DNA of 64,000 nucleotides from Paramyrothecium sp. XJ0827 (GCA_020881915.1 JAJFPB010000002.1:1364001-1428000), one strand, 5' to 3'. Shown: positions 22,055 through 33,339, counted from the stretch's first letter. Program-made: numbers and translations. Notes: generated by a model from the letters alone, not told the origin.

Positions 22055-23121
22055 ATGGACAAAATCATCGATGCTCACTTCGAGCGGCTCGAGAAGGCAC
22101 TGTCTAGCTTGATTGACTCCGTCACCAAATACCACCCGTCTACAGTCCTAGCCGAAGAGCTTTCTGCTGCCGACATTGAATTAAGCAAAGGCCTAGAAAA
22201 TGGTTCGTGTGCATACCAGGGAAGGCCTTCAAGGCAAAATATTCTGACCCTCGTATAGTACAAACCCATCAAAACAATTATCTCCGAATCCAGGACTTGC
22301 GCAAATCATCCGCTGCCCTCGACACCCAGATTCGCGAAACGCTAGCCACTCTTGCTGCCACGCGCAAGGACATTGTTACCACCCACACGACCTCGTACCC
22401 CAAGGAACCGAACTTTCCCGTTGCCTACGAGGAGCTCCTCAGCTACGCGCGCCGCATCAGCAAGACTACTCTTCCTCCGGCATCAACCCTGCAAGCTGCC
22501 TCTGCCGTCCCAGACACCCAGGTCTCCCAAACACCCATCCCAGATGCTCAAAACTCCTCTGCTCCGACGCCCTCGGCAGTCACGCCATCTCAAACCCACA
22601 GCCCTGCCGTGATCAATGGCGCGATCCACCCGACTTCTGAGCAGCCGACGCAGCAGACCACTACGTCTGTGAACACTGGCCTCCCCGAGGGCATGAGCCA
22701 GTGGCTCAATCCACTTTCAGGCCAGCTCTTCTTTCCCTGGCCACTTGAGGACAAGATTCGCTCCGGCGCTTTGGCATCCAACCAGATGCTCTCCGAGCAG
22801 GGCATCGATCCTAAGGGCTATGATCCCGTGGAGGAAGAGGAGCGCAAGCGTAAGGAAGAGGAGGAGCGAAAGGAGAGAGAAGAACGGGAGAAGTTGGAGC
22901 GCGAAGAGCGCGAGAAGAAGCTGCGCGAAGAGAGGGAACGGGTCAGGCAGGAGAGGGAGCGGCAGCGGGAACAGGAGCAAGAGGAATGGCGCAGGGCGAG
23001 CGTCGTGGGCGGCCCTGCTGGCGCCCCTGGTGCCAACAGGGCCGGCTCGGGGCCTGCCGAGAAGAAGCAGTTCCAGTTCACGAGTCTCGATGATTTGGAC
23101 GATGACGACGATGACGAATAA
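22055..23121 (+). CDS. MED4: Mediator complex subunit 4
   Basis: Two exons, 22055-22202 and 22259-23121, give 336 aa; the 56-nt intron has donor GTTCGT, a CTGAC branch and acceptor ATAG. Residues about 1-110 hold the MED4 helical region with heptad-like spacing (LEKALSSLIDSV, NNYLRIQDLRKSSAALDTQI). These are followed by the family motif YEELLSYARRISKTTLPP, and then the short block PEGMSQWLNPLSGQLFFPWP. A highly charged Glu/Arg helix (about 250-310) and a terminal acidic Asp run follow. MED4 is in the Mediator middle module, which bridges activators and RNA polymerase II. The acidic/basic C-terminal helix is typical for filamentous-fungal members. Confidence 0.9.
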
Positions 23122-23466
23122 TCACCCATGTTTATTTTTTCCTTCTATTGCTCGGCGCAGCTCCACGACAGTACAAGATAATTATCAATGCAGTAAGATT
23201 GCAATACCACAGTAAAGCCAATCAAGAGTCTATTTAGCCAGCCAATGCTCCCGCTTCTCGCCAAACTGAAAAGTTGGCCGCTCAGCCATGCCGCCAACGT
23301 CTAAAAGAGAAAGTCCAGTGAGGACAGGCAAGATCACCTCCTCGGTCACAATCTTAAAACCTGATGTGCGCGTCTACTCTTACAGTTTTGTGAATGGTCG
23401 TGAAGGCAACGATTTTTCCTATTACTGTGCGTTTGCACCAGAACGAGAGACGAAGGGTAAGTCCAT
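23122..23466. other. Convergent 3' region, MED4 / EMP70
   Basis: About 345 bp between two convergent stops. A short open frame at 23288-23470 has no recognisable feature. Confidence 0.5.
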
Positions 23467-25449
23467 CTAATCAATCTTGATGGAAGAGTAGATCTTCCTG
23501 ACAAACCACCAACTAGAGAAGTATCCAATGGCACCTGATGATCGTGTTAGTCCGTGCTCCCAAAAGGACAGTAACTTCTCAAACTTACCGGCTAGTATGG
23601 AAAAGAGGAAGGAAATAAGAGCGCTGTAGCCGATATAGAGGACAGCGCCAGGGAGGCCACCAAGCTGCACCTTGGTGATGAGGTACAAGAGGCAGTTCAG
23701 GAAGACATAGCCGCCACTCATTCCGGCAGCGAGGAACGACCTCCATTGCCAGTTGTAGTTTTCAGAGCAAAGCAGGAAGTAGACCATCAAGACGGTGACA
23801 GCGGCGCAGACAACAATCATCAAGCCGTAGCAGAGGAAGAGGAAGCCAAACATGTAGTAGATCCTGCTGAACCAGATCGAGCTCATAATGAAGTAAAGCT
23901 CCACGAAAATGGCACCAAAAGGCAGAAGACCAACAATGAGCATGCTGGGGATCGGCTTGAGGTAGGTAGTGACAGGTGGGATCTGGCGGGGGATTTGGTT
24001 GGTGCGAACAGGTGACTCGATTTGCTTTGCCCGGAAGCCGAGCCAGGAACCAGCAAACGAGAGTGGGATCGAAATGACGAACCAAATGGCGACAATTACC
24101 AGCATCGTGGTGAATGGCACAGCTCCCGACGACTGCTTAGCCCAAAGGAACAGATCTAGGAGGAAGAAGATGCAAAAGACAATGCCTGGAACCAGGATGG
24201 GCGTCAGGGCAATGTTCAGCTTCCACTGTTCACCTTGCCAGGCCTTGTACGTCCTCGCAGACGTATAGCCACCCACAAAGCCAAGCACAGTGTACAAAAC
24301 AAGAATGATTGTTCCGAGAGATCCACGGTTCGAGGGAGAGAGGAAACCCAACAGAGCAAAGACGATGGTAAAGCCAGTCATCACAAACAGCTGCGCTCCA
24401 TTTCCGACCAGGATAGACAGCAAGAGGGGTCGTGGCGGGGAGCGGAAGACGTCGCCGTGGACCAACTTCCAGCCAGAGTCTTCCTGGACGCCGTCGTCAA
24501 GGTCTCCCGCTCCACTCAGGTCGTCGAGATTGATCTGATCCAGGCGGTTATATCGCTGGATATCCTTCTTCAATGTGCGGACCAGAATTGACATGACAGT
24601 CAGGACGAGGATGACGACGATGATGGCAGTGTCAATGAGCCAGAACCAGTGGATCTTGGGATCGAAGACATGGAGGTACTTGTCCCAACGGGTAGCCCAG
24701 GCTGTAGGCGACTTGACCCAGTATACGCTGTAGCTAAAGGAGACGTCGAGCGATGTCGCGCCATCACCCACCACAATGGCTGAGTGATCTCCACAGTCGA
24801 CCGTGTCAGTGTACTTCTTGGAGCGCGGCTCGACGACGACGCCGACGACGCGAAGCTGGTTCTCGTTGCCGCTCACTTCGTGGTACTCGATCCAGATCTC
24901 GTAGTGGTTGTTGAAAACGATGTTGTTATCCTTGTCATCCTGGCCCATCAAGAAACCTGGACTGTAGAAAGTGGTGCCCGTTAGCTGATCCTCGATCTGC
25001 TGTCCCGCAGGCAATCCGTCCACGAGCCAATTCAGGCTATACCCCTTTGCGATGAGTGACCTCAGGAAGTTTATAGAGTTGTCCTTGTAGTTGACCTTGT
25101 CGCAAAGCGGCTTGCAGGTCTCGTTGACGGCCATCTTCAGCTCAAAGGGCGACGTCATGATCCTGTCGCCGAACAGGATGCTACCCAGGCTCTCCGACAC
25201 GTACTGAGGTCCATCTTTGGGTTGGCAGAAGTTCAATTCGGGGTGGTAGTAGTCGTACGAGACGACCGAGTGTAGTCGGGAGTCTTGCGGCGCTGCGACA
25301 GGCCTAATGCTGTTGACGTACAGGGGCACCAGGTCGCTGGGTTTGTATGTGGTCGGCGCAACACCAGGGAGATAGAATGCTGAGGTCAACTGCGGTGCCA
25401 ACAGCAGCGTGCTGAGTAGCGCCGAGGGCGCCATATCTTTGAAGTGCAT
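23467..25449 (-). CDS. EMP70 / transmembrane 9 superfamily endosomal-Golgi protein
   Basis: Two exons, 25449-23589 and 23534-23467, give 642 aa. The 54-nt intron (GTAAGT, CTAAC branch, TCAG) is in frame and without a stop, so unspliced RNA would read as 660 aa. An N-terminal signal peptide is followed by the lumenal domain with the family hallmarks FYLPGVAPTTYK, YDYYHPELNFC and LGSILFGDRI. Then come nine hydrophobic segments from about residue 270 on. The C terminus, FVRKIYSSIKID, matches the KIYSxIKxD tail that binds COPI and retains these proteins in the Golgi. TM9 proteins help sort Gly-rich membrane segments and act in endosome/Golgi traffic and cell adhesion. A second ATG five codons in (25434) would also keep the signal peptide. 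Confidence 0.94.
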   Translation of the reverse strand: MHFKDMAPSALLSTLLLAPQLTSAFYLPGVAPTTYKPSDLVPLYVNSIRPVAAPQDSRLHSVVSYDYYHPELNFCQPKDGPQYVSESLGSILFGDRIMTSPFELKMAVNETCKPLCDKVNYKDNSINFLRSLIAKGYSLNWLVDGLPAGQQIEDQLTGTTFYSPGFLMGQDDKDNNIVFNNHYEIWIEYHEVSGNENQLRVVGVVVEPRSKKYTDTVDCGDHSAIVVGDGATSLDVSFSYSVYWVKSPTAWATRWDKYLHVFDPKIHWFWLIDTAIIVVILVLTVMSILVRTLKKDIQRYNRLDQINLDDLSGAGDLDDGVQEDSGWKLVHGDVFRSPPRPLLLSILVGNGAQLFVMTGFTIVFALLGFLSPSNRGSLGTIILVLYTVLGFVGGYTSARTYKAWQGEQWKLNIALTPILVPGIVFCIFFLLDLFLWAKQSSGAVPFTTMLVIVAIWFVISIPLSFAGSWLGFRAKQIESPVRTNQIPRQIPPVTTYLKPIPSMLIVGLLPFGAIFVELYFIMSSIWFSRIYYMFGFLFLCYGLMIVVCAAVTVLMVYFLLCSENYNWQWRSFLAAGMSGGYVFLNCLLYLITKVQLGGLPGAVLYIGYSALISFLFSILAGKFEKLLSFWEHGLTRSSGAIGYFSSWWFVRKIYSSIKID

Positions 25450-25961
25450 CTTGTTCTCAGATCATGCCCAGTGGCACGGAGGTTGGATTCGTGCCACGAA
25501 ACGTTTCGGCCGTTGGAGCTACCGTAGTCAGAAGGCGACGCGGCCAGGTCAGTCGTCCTGTCAGCAAGCGGCGACAAGGATTTCGGCAATGTTGGGCCAG
25601 AAATGATGGGCGCCCAGATGCAGCAAGCTAATGAGACTGAGGTCCAATTCTGAAGTGAACCACGAACGAGGTAAGAAGTTGAGAATGGTGCGACGAAGCA
25701 ACCAGATCAGGGGATACCTGGAATAAGATAACAGCTATACGAGGCTCGCCAATAATAAGCCGACCAGGCAAGCACCCCGTCGCGGTTGACCAAAAAATTG
25801 GCTTAGTCAGGCGCCGTAAGCGGAAGATCCTCAGGCCGATGACCCGCGCTGCTGGAACGGCGTGGTCGTGGCCCCGCTAAAAAGTTCAGGACATCCTCGA
25901 ATTGAAGATTTTCATAGTGCAAATCAGCCATCCGCTGCTGCACATTCTTCGGCTCGACAAC
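25450..25961. promoter_or_regulatory. Divergent promoter region, EMP70 / LCP5
   Basis: 512 bp between two head-to-head start codons. No distinct motif could be assigned with confidence. Confidence 0.45.
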
Positions 25962-27059
25962 ATGGCTGCCCCGACGACATTGCCGGCTCTGCTGACCTCG
26001 TTGTCGCAATCTCTATCATCAGCGCTTGACGTTACGCCCAAGATCGCCGCCATCGAACACCAAAAAGATGGCATCTCACTCCTCGACGTCAAGAATGAGT
26101 TGCTGCTTTCTTATTTGCAGAACCTAGTCTTCCTCATCCTCCTCAAACTTCGAAATTCTCGCAAAGATTCGACAGACTCTTCAGAAGACGGTGACGAGCT
26201 GGACAGCTCTGTCCGAGCGAAACTTGTCGAGCTACGTCTTTATCTAGAGAAGGGCGCACGACCCCTCGAGGAAAAGCTACGATTCTCTATTGATCGCTTC
26301 CTTCGCACCGCCCAAGATGATGAACGCCAGCAAATGGCGCAACTGAACAAGGGATCCGAGAGTGAACAATCAGACTCAGAGTCTGACTCGGAGGCTTCCG
26401 ACGATGGAAGCGGACATGCGGATAAGCGAAAGTCGGGCGGGTTATCCGCAGCACCAAAGCCAGGTACCTTAGTTAACGATGTCACTGCACGACCAGCACG
26501 TCGCGACGATGCTCCTTCGGGAGTCTATCGCCCTCCCAAGAGAGACCGCCAGGTCATGGACGCCCCTCAACGGCGCGAGAAGGCCGAACGCCGTCCGATG
26601 AGATCACACACCATGGAAGAGTTCATCAGCACTGAGCTATCTGCCGCTCCCATGGCTGAGCCCAGTATAGGCACGACCATTGTCCAAGGCGGACGCAGAA
26701 CGAAGACTGCTGCCGAGCGCAAGGAGGAGGACGAGCGCCGCGAGTACGAGGAGATGAACTTCACCCGTCTGCCCAAGGAGAGCAAGAAGGACCGTGCCAA
26801 AAAGGCCAAGCAGGGCGGCAACCGCATGATGTTCGGCGGCGAGGAGTGGCGGGACCTGGGCGAGGGCGTCGACCGCATCGATCGCCTGACCAAACGAAAG
26901 GCGTCTGGTGGCGGCGTTCGAGCCTTGCTGGACAAGAGCCGGAAGCGCGGCCTGGAAACGACCGACGGTCCCCGTGGAAGCGGCCAGATGGGCGAGCGGT
27001 TCCAGAAGAAGGTCAGGCTTATGGATGCCGGTCGTGGAAGCAGGGGCAAGAACAGGTAG
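25962..27059 (+). CDS. LCP5: Lcp5/neuroguidin-like U3 snoRNP (SSU processome) protein
   Basis: A single exon of 365 aa starting at ATGGCTGCC. The N-terminal Sas10/C1D-like helical domain (about residues 1-130) includes GISLLDVKNELLLSYLQNLV and the hallmark RLYLEKGARPLEEKLRFSID. An acidic Ser/Asp linker follows, then YRPPK and a basic C-terminal half with DRAKKAKQGGNRMMFGGEEW and a Lys/Arg-rich tail. Yeast Lcp5 is an essential component of the U3 processome needed for 18S rRNA maturation; animal neuroguidin also binds eIF4E. The basic C terminus fits nucleolar RNA binding. The frame is open for 20 codons upstream of the chosen start, but the upstream residues do not resemble the family. Confidence 0.88.
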   Translation: MAAPTTLPALLTSLSQSLSSALDVTPKIAAIEHQKDGISLLDVKNELLLSYLQNLVFLILLKLRNSRKDSTDSSEDGDELDSSVRAKLVELRLYLEKGARPLEEKLRFSIDRFLRTAQDDERQQMAQLNKGSESEQSDSESDSEASDDGSGHADKRKSGGLSAAPKPGTLVNDVTARPARRDDAPSGVYRPPKRDRQVMDAPQRREKAERRPMRSHTMEEFISTELSAAPMAEPSIGTTIVQGGRRTKTAAERKEEDERREYEEMNFTRLPKESKKDRAKKAKQGGNRMMFGGEEWRDLGEGVDRIDRLTKRKASGGGVRALLDKSRKRGLETTDGPRGSGQMGERFQKKVRLMDAGRGSRGKNR

Positions 27060-27279
27060 AGCTCATAGAGATCTGGGGAGAAACAATCCATCAAGACTTC
27101 GTTGTCCTGTATCCGACGCCAACAAAGCATTCATATCTTGCCTGTGACCGTAAACTAGATTTGACGGAATCTGCAGCGTTTTTCCTCACTTGCACATGAA
27201 TTGAAGTCTATTGTTCCAGCAGTCGACTACCAACACTAGCATACACCACAGTTACCGCTTTTCCGGATAGTAGAATCTT

Positions 27280-28707
27280 TTACCTTGCTATAGATGTGGA
27301 TGCTCGGCTCTCCTTCATCTCGCTCTTGATCCTCGTCACAGTACCAGCACCACCATAAGTCATGCCGGTGTAGACCATCGCCACGCTCGCGCCCGCGTTG
27401 AGCACCTTTAGCGCCTGCTCGCCGTTGGTGATGCCTCCCGTGGCGAAGATGACCTTGGGCTCTATGCTCAGAGCGGAACCAGGCTCGGAGCTGAGCGAGT
27501 ATGCGTCGAGCATCTTGCGGTATCGGGTGACGAGGTCCAGCGTCCGTCCGTACATGCCAGGGCCAGAGTAGCCGCCCTGCTCCATAAGTGCCTTGGTCTC
27601 CTTGTTGGTCAGCTTGATGCCGTCTGGCGCGATGCCGGTTCGCCGCTTGGTAGTGTTGCCAACAATAACACCGTCGACGCCGCTTCTGTGGACAGCCTCC
27701 ACGATGCCCTCCATCTGCGCATCTTCGTCCTCATCAGGTGAGACCTTGACCATGACCTTGGGTCGCTGCTTGCGGTCCGTCTTGGCGGCCTCGTCAACCA
27801 CCGCGCTCAACAGCCTTGTGAGGGGCTCAGTAGCCTGGAGATCACGGAGGCCGGGCGTATTCGGGCTGCTGACGTTGACGACGAGAATGTCGGCGTAGCG
27901 CGCGAGGCGTCGTACACAGTACACATAGTCCATGGCCACGGCCTTTTCGTCTCGTTCATTCGTCTCCTTGTTCTTGGCAATCTGCACAGCAAGGAGCCTT
28001 CCGGGGATGAGACTGCCAGGTGGGACACCTGCTTCTCCGTTCAGGACCTCCGTCTCACTCAGCCCAATGGACCGGGCGAACTTGCGAAGACGGTCCCTGA
28101 GCCGCACAGCCATGCTATCAGCACCACGAGAGTTCAAGCCGTATCGGTTGATCATGCCGTCCAATGCAGGAACACGGAAGACTCGAGGCTTTGGGTTGCC
28201 CTCTTGTGGCAGAGGCGTACAGCCACCGACCTCGACGACGCCCGCACCAAGGGCAAACAAAACATCTGGGATTTCAGCGTCCTTATCCAAGCCGGCAGAG
28301 ATGCCAATGGGATTGCTCAGCTCGTTGCCGAACACCGAGACGGCGAGCTCCGAGGTCTGCAGGCTCGTGTCGCGCTCGCGAGGATGTAGGTTGAGGTCGT
28401 AGAGGATCCTCAGCGCGGAGGTGCCGGCGTGGTGGGCATCCTCGGCATCGGGATAAATGAGGCGCAACATGGGTGGAACCACCCATCTGTGGAAGAAGGC
28501 CCGGGTGTCTGTGGTGTAGAGGTAGGTGACGTAGAGCGATGTCGCAAGGGCACCGCCGTAGAGGACGGCCTTCGCAGAGCCAATTGAGGACGCGGCACCG
28601 CTTGACGACGTGGACGCATGCCTGCGAGAGGGCGCAAATCGCGCCGTGCGAGCAGCCGGGCGGAGGGGAGAGGTCGCGAGTCGCGACCGCACGAACAGAG
28701 AGGCCAT
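27280..28707 (-). CDS. DHODH: Class 2 dihydroorotate dehydrogenase, mitochondrial
   Basis: A single exon of 475 aa starting ATGGCCTC. Residues 1-35 are an Arg/Ser-rich mitochondrial presequence, followed by one membrane helix (AVLYGGALATSLYVTYLY), as in ubiquinone-linked class 2 enzymes. The catalytic FMN barrel follows with NPIGISAGLDKDAEIPD, RYGLNSRGADSM, NVSSPNTPGLRDLQ, VKVSPDEDEDAQMEG, GYSGPGMYGRTLDL and a C-terminal ATGGITNG phosphate-binding loop. The Ser in SSPNTPG is the class 2 catalytic base by analogy. The enzyme oxidises dihydroorotate to orotate, the fourth step of pyrimidine synthesis, passing electrons to ubiquinone at the inner membrane. Head-to-head with RPC5, 312 bp apart. 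Confidence 0.95.
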   Translation of the reverse strand: MASLFVRSRLATSPLRPAARTARFAPSRRHASTSSSGAASSIGSAKAVLYGGALATSLYVTYLYTTDTRAFFHRWVVPPMLRLIYPDAEDAHHAGTSALRILYDLNLHPRERDTSLQTSELAVSVFGNELSNPIGISAGLDKDAEIPDVLFALGAGVVEVGGCTPLPQEGNPKPRVFRVPALDGMINRYGLNSRGADSMAVRLRDRLRKFARSIGLSETEVLNGEAGVPPGSLIPGRLLAVQIAKNKETNERDEKAVAMDYVYCVRRLARYADILVVNVSSPNTPGLRDLQATEPLTRLLSAVVDEAAKTDRKQRPKVMVKVSPDEDEDAQMEGIVEAVHRSGVDGVIVGNTTKRRTGIAPDGIKLTNKETKALMEQGGYSGPGMYGRTLDLVTRYRKMLDAYSLSSEPGSALSIEPKVIFATGGITNGEQALKVLNAGASVAMVYTGMTYGGAGTVTRIKSEMKESRASTSIAR

Positions 28708-29019
28708 TGTGGCTGTCAGGATTCACTTCCACGGCTTTTCTCCTTCCTGTCAACACAATCGAGCCGTACCTCTCGGGCTGAGCGTTTGAATTCGTGGCTC
28801 GGCTCACGTTTGTTTCATGAGATCCGACGCATGGAAGACTGATGTCACGGGAGGGTGGAGGGCACTCAGAATACCGAATTGACTGATAAGATAAGAGCTG
28901 GGAAATTTCTCCCAGAACCTCCCACTTCAGCGTCCATCGAGCGCATCGTCACCCACCTTTGACTCTTAACCTTTGCACCTAAATCTTTTCCGGTTTTGTA
29001 CCACTTGCAGCCCACCATC
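28708..29019. promoter_or_regulatory. Divergent promoter region, DHODH / RPC5
   Basis: 312 bp between two divergent ATGs, with a pyrimidine-rich stretch just before the RPC5 start. No specific site is assigned. Confidence 0.45.
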
Positions 29020-30271
29020 ATGGAAGACCCCGACAAGATGGAGGTCCTCATCGACAGCAGCAGCAACGACGAGGACGACCCCGTTACCGCCACATACAAC
29101 GTCTTCCTCAACCCCGCCCTCCCCCACGGCCGCCGCCTTCTCGTCCTCCAGCACCCCAACCGCACCGACGACGCTCCGCGCCCGCCCCCGACCGAGCTGC
29201 GCCTCAAGGCCGGCTCCGGCATGGTCGAGGTCGACATGCCCATGGACCACAGCAACGCCTACGACCGCGAGAAGGGTCTCAAATGGGGCCGCACCCTGCA
29301 GGCGTCCATGGTCGCCAAGAACGGCGGCAGCCATGGTCTGGCCGGCGGCTTCGGCTTCGGCGCGGTTCAGCAGAGGGGTGCCTCGAAAAAGGCCTTGGAT
29401 CTGGAGGCGGACGAAAACCTGGATTGGAACGAGGCCATGAGGCAGAACAAGGTCTTGACAACGCAGACCCTGGGCGGCCAATATCCCGAAGCCGACGAAG
29501 TACAGCACATGGTCGGCGTCTTCCAAGGATGTAAGTGCTCAATCTGGGTAGCAATGCTTCTACGACTTCACCTCTGGCTTAGCCTACTCGTGCTAACATC
29601 GCAAACCTTGATCTCCAGCGGACCTTCACCTTACACCTGTCTCGTCCCTCATTCACCTGCGCCCTCAACTCCACCATATCGATGCCGCTACCCAGCTCGA
29701 ACGTCAAGCAGCCGCCGCCGCCTCGAAGGAGGCTGCCCCCAGCGCGACCGGCGCCAGCGCCCGCGCCATCCACATGACCATCAAGACCACCGCCGACGGC
29801 GACGGCGTCACCACCGAGACCATGGCCGACCGCCTGCGCTTCGTCCAGTCCGAGCCCTGGCGCAGGATGCGCTACACCGACGAGAACGAGGAGGCCGCCT
29901 GGGACGTCTACAACGACAGCCTTTTCCTAAAAGCCCCCGTCCCTGACGGCGAGGGTGCGGCGCCTGCAGCTCCTGAAGCCGACGCGGCCGCCGCCGCCGC
30001 CGCCCTGCCGCTGGACGAGTCGGTGCCTCGGTTCGCCACCAAATGGGGGGACAAGGAGCTGCTAGAAGCTGTCAGTGGCATCCAGAAGCCTGACCCGGAG
30101 CCTACGCCCGTCCCTGCGCCTGTCAAGAAGGAAGACGTCAAGGGTAAGCAACCAGAGCCAACTCCGGCTCCTGCGGCCGATGAGGCCAGGCAGCCTCGAC
30201 TTCGACCAAGGGGCGGCGCAGCTGGCCCGGCCGCACGACGTGGCGGCAAAGGCAAGGCCCCTGCTTCGTAG
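29020..30271 (+). CDS. RPC37: RNA polymerase III subunit RPC5/RPC37 (Sin-like)
   Basis: Two exons, 29020-29530 and 29619-30271, give 387 aa; the 88-nt intron has donor GTAAGT and acceptor CCAG. The first exon has the dimerisation-domain features of the RPC5 family: DPVTATYNVFLNPALPHGRRLLVLQHP, LRLKAGSGMVEVDMPMD, and HSNAYDREKGLKWG. The second starts with SDLHLTPVSSLIHLRPQL, also typical, then WRRMRYTDENEEAAWDVYN. The C-terminal ~130 residues are low complexity (poly-Ala, Pro/Glu, then an Arg/Gly-rich tail). RPC37 pairs with RPC53 in a TFIIF-like subcomplex used for initiation and termination by polymerase III. A second ATG seven codons in also lies in frame. Confidence 0.88.
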
Positions 30272-30730
30272 TTTGGTCAAGTTTCTGTTGGACGTTGCGG
30301 CGATCTCAAAAGGCTGGTATCAGCTTGTACATATCATTACTAGACTCAGGTGCATTGGCTCGGCGCATGGATCGGATGTTTTCTTTACTCAATCATGACA
30401 ACTCGAAGAATTATTTGACTTTGAATATTGCATGTTCGAAAAATTCACACTACCTGGAAGGTCCTCGGAGTCCTCAGGTATACTGCTTTCATCAGCGCTT
30501 CACCAGTCGCAGCGACTGATGCATCGTGGCTTAGACATAGCGTCGCCTCCTGCGTATAATACACCCAGCATCGTCGAATGCCTATCCGCCCCTTTTCTTT
30601 AATTTCAGACCCATGAGCATCGTCTCTATTTTCCCATCCTAGTGTCACGGTTCTGTCCAACTCCCTCCAAAGTGCACCAAACCAAATAACCCTAGGCTCC
30701 CACATAAGTAGATGAGATTATAAGAGACTT
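30272..30730. other. Convergent 3' region, RPC5 / PAT1
   Basis: About 460 bp between convergent stops; the middle is AT-rich. Nothing further is seen. Confidence 0.5.
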
Positions 30731-33339
30731 TTACTGCAGTAGTTCGACGTCCAAGCCAATAGAACGCATGAAGAGATTGACGCTGCCAAGACGCTCGGTC
30801 GCCATCGCAGGCGGTAGAGTCTTCGATAATGTAACTGTATCCAGCACACGGTCCTTGACGGCAAGAACCAATCTCGTTTGCTGGTCATGAGTAGCGCTGA
30901 CGCCCATTGCGGCGAGGAGCTGCCAAACATAAACATCTTCGCCAGTGTTGACGCTACCTGGGAAGATGTATGGCAGCGAGTGCTCGAGCCTGTTGAAGAA
31001 GGTCTCGAAGGTGAGATCCCTAATAGAAAGTTAGTATTCCAACGATTTACCATGATATGAAGTTGCAATACGCACCATTTCTCCCATTGCTCAGGGTTGC
31101 CGGCTCCTGTTTGCTTCAGCAGAACAGCACGGCTGAGGATGAGCGTGAGCATTGAGACACCGATTCTCGTCTTCGCGATGAGATCTACATTCAACTTTGT
31201 AGCTATCAAGTTCAGGACTCCGTCAACAATATCAAGTCCAGTGTCGTTGAAGTACTGCATCAAGGATGGCATGACCGTCGAAATGAATAATTCGATGTTC
31301 TCTCGCATGCTCGAGTTCAATGTTGTATCGCCGTTCGAGACAGCCGCCCCTTGAACGACGTCCAGCTGGTCAAGATGATAGATGATCATGGTCAAGATGG
31401 TTGTTCGTTGTTCGAAACTGAGATGAGGGAAGATGCGAGGAATAGCTTTCTTGCCCTTCGCACAGGACAGGAATGCGATGAATGGGTGAGGGACAGTGGC
31501 GCCGATAGGTTCATGGACCTTCAGTTCAGCCCATAGCTTAGCATTGAGGGCATCGAGAGTCATTCCCCATTCTTGGTGCCGTGCCTGGAGTTCATCGTCG
31601 GCTGCGGCGGTTAATGGAGGTGGAATGACTCTGACGTGATCTTCCATTCTCATCAATGTGCTATAGACCTTTTCCACATTGCGCAGGATTGTCCTACGAT
31701 CCAGGCCACTAGCGGTCGTAGGCGACTTCTTGCCGCTGCTAGGTCGCTGAGTTTCGCTCTCGGTTCGCTTGATGTTGAGCAAAGGCTTAGGAGTCTTGGC
31801 ATTGCTGAAAGAAATCTTGCCCAGGCTGCCAGCGATGACCAGTTGCGGGTTTTTCGGCTTGTTCTTTGCGGCTTCAACGGCCCTTTGGACTTGCTGCTCC
31901 ATGCGCTGAATGTGGTTCTCAGCTGGACGGCCATGTCGCCTCATGCCGCCGTGACGGCTTCCAGTTTGATAGAGGTAAGTCTGAGCAAAATTACTGAGAG
32001 GCTGACTTGGGTTCTGGCGCTGTCCAGCACGGATGTGACTGTAGACTTGGTAGTAAAAGTCTTCAGCAAGGGAGACTTCCGAGCCTTGATCAGCAGTCTG
32101 TCCAGTAGTGGTAACCAGTTGCTGAAGCTGAATTCGAGTGATGAAGTTCTTGTCCTGCGGGGTCATGAGACCATTATCTTTGGACAAAAGCCAGATCTTG
32201 TGGTTGCGCTTAGCTCGCTTGGTCTCTTGGTCCAGAAAAGCCGCCTTTTCCTCTTCCGACATTTTAGCCAATTGAGGATGAGCCTGGGCTTGAGCCTGGG
32301 CCTGAGCCTGAGCATGAGCTTGAGCTTGAGCTTGGCCCTGGTGAGCTCGTGGGATGGATCCTTGTGAGCGGTTCGACTGGTGACCCGAAGGACCAACTCG
32401 GGCAGCCTCCCCAGATAGGCGGTGGGGATTCTGCAAAATCTGCATAGGCTGAACAGGAGGGACTCCTTGTTGTTGTTGGAGGTGCTGCTGTTGAAGTTGC
32501 TGAAGGGAGACAGCAGGCGAGTGTTGAGTTGGAGGACTCGGCTTCGCCTGGTGGCTCTGGGGTCGCTGCAGGATTGTGACTGGGTGACCATGTTCGATGT
32601 GAGGCTGAGCAGTTGCTGGTTGAGTGCCGGCAAATCCTGGGGGCGCTTGGGAGTACGCTACCGCCTCGGGCAAGGAAGAGGGAATAGGGGACGGTCTCTT
32701 TGGCTGAGCACGCATCGCGGCCTCCACCTCCTCCAGGCTCATAATCTTCCGGCTGCTGCTGGGAGCGGCATGTTGAGCCTGGGGATGAGAGACAGGGGCG
32801 GCTTGCGCAGTCGTCTTGGCGGGTCCGATACCCCAGATGCTCTGATCGACATGGAGATCGGGCAGTGTTTCTAGCTCCTTGTATTTCTCGTAACCAGTTC
32901 GAACCGGCCGCTGAGCCTGTTGTACAGGGTAATATCCAGCGTTCGGATCCCCATAGCCATAAGACTGCGAAGAACCATAAGCCTGCGACTGAGGCTGTGC
33001 CTGGGGGGCAGTCGCCCGAGCGGCCGGCTTTTGAAGTTGGTAGCGGAGGTGCTCCTCTTCAATAGCGTCGGCTACTTGCGCAGTGCGGCCAAAGAAATCG
33101 AAATCCTTGCCAACTTTGCCCGTGCCCGACGTGGTAGCTTCGCCGAAGGTGTCATCGTTAAAAGCGTCATCGGTCTCGTCAAGCTGGTCGCCGAGACCAT
33201 CGTACGTATCTTCGAAGTCAAGCGCGTCGTCAACATCGCCATTTCGTCCCGACAGTCCGGCAAAAGGATCGTGGGCTTGCGAGAAGCCTGGCGCAGCGGA
33301 ATTATGCCGGCCAGAAGTGTCGAAACCGAAGAACGACAT
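30731..33339 (-). CDS. PAT1: PAT1, mRNA decapping activator
   Basis: Two exons, 33339-31076 and 31019-30731, give 850 aa; the 56-nt intron has donor GTGCGT, an ATACTAAC branch and TTAG acceptor. The N terminus (MSFFGFDT, acidic DFEDTYDGLGDQLDETDDAFNDDTFG) is typical of fungal Pat1. A Pro/Gln-rich middle follows, including a (Gln-Ala)n/His run. Then come the mid-domain phrase KFKNHKIWLLSKDN-like block (here RAKRNHKIWLLSKDNGLM) and DFYYQVYSHI. The C-terminal alpha-helical domain from about residue 500 includes RTILRNVEKVY, AKGKKAIPRIFPHL and a final GLDVELLQ. Pat1 links deadenylated mRNA to Lsm1-7, Dcp2 and Dhh1 and builds P-bodies. Without splicing, the C terminus would shift frame. Confidence 0.92.
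32276..32340 (-). repeat. PAT1: Gln-Ala repeat tract in PAT1
   Basis: Alternating GCCCAG/GCTCAA-type codons encode a (Gln-Ala)n run with two His. Such dipeptide tracts often vary in length; here it is within the disordered middle of the protein. Confidence 0.85.
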
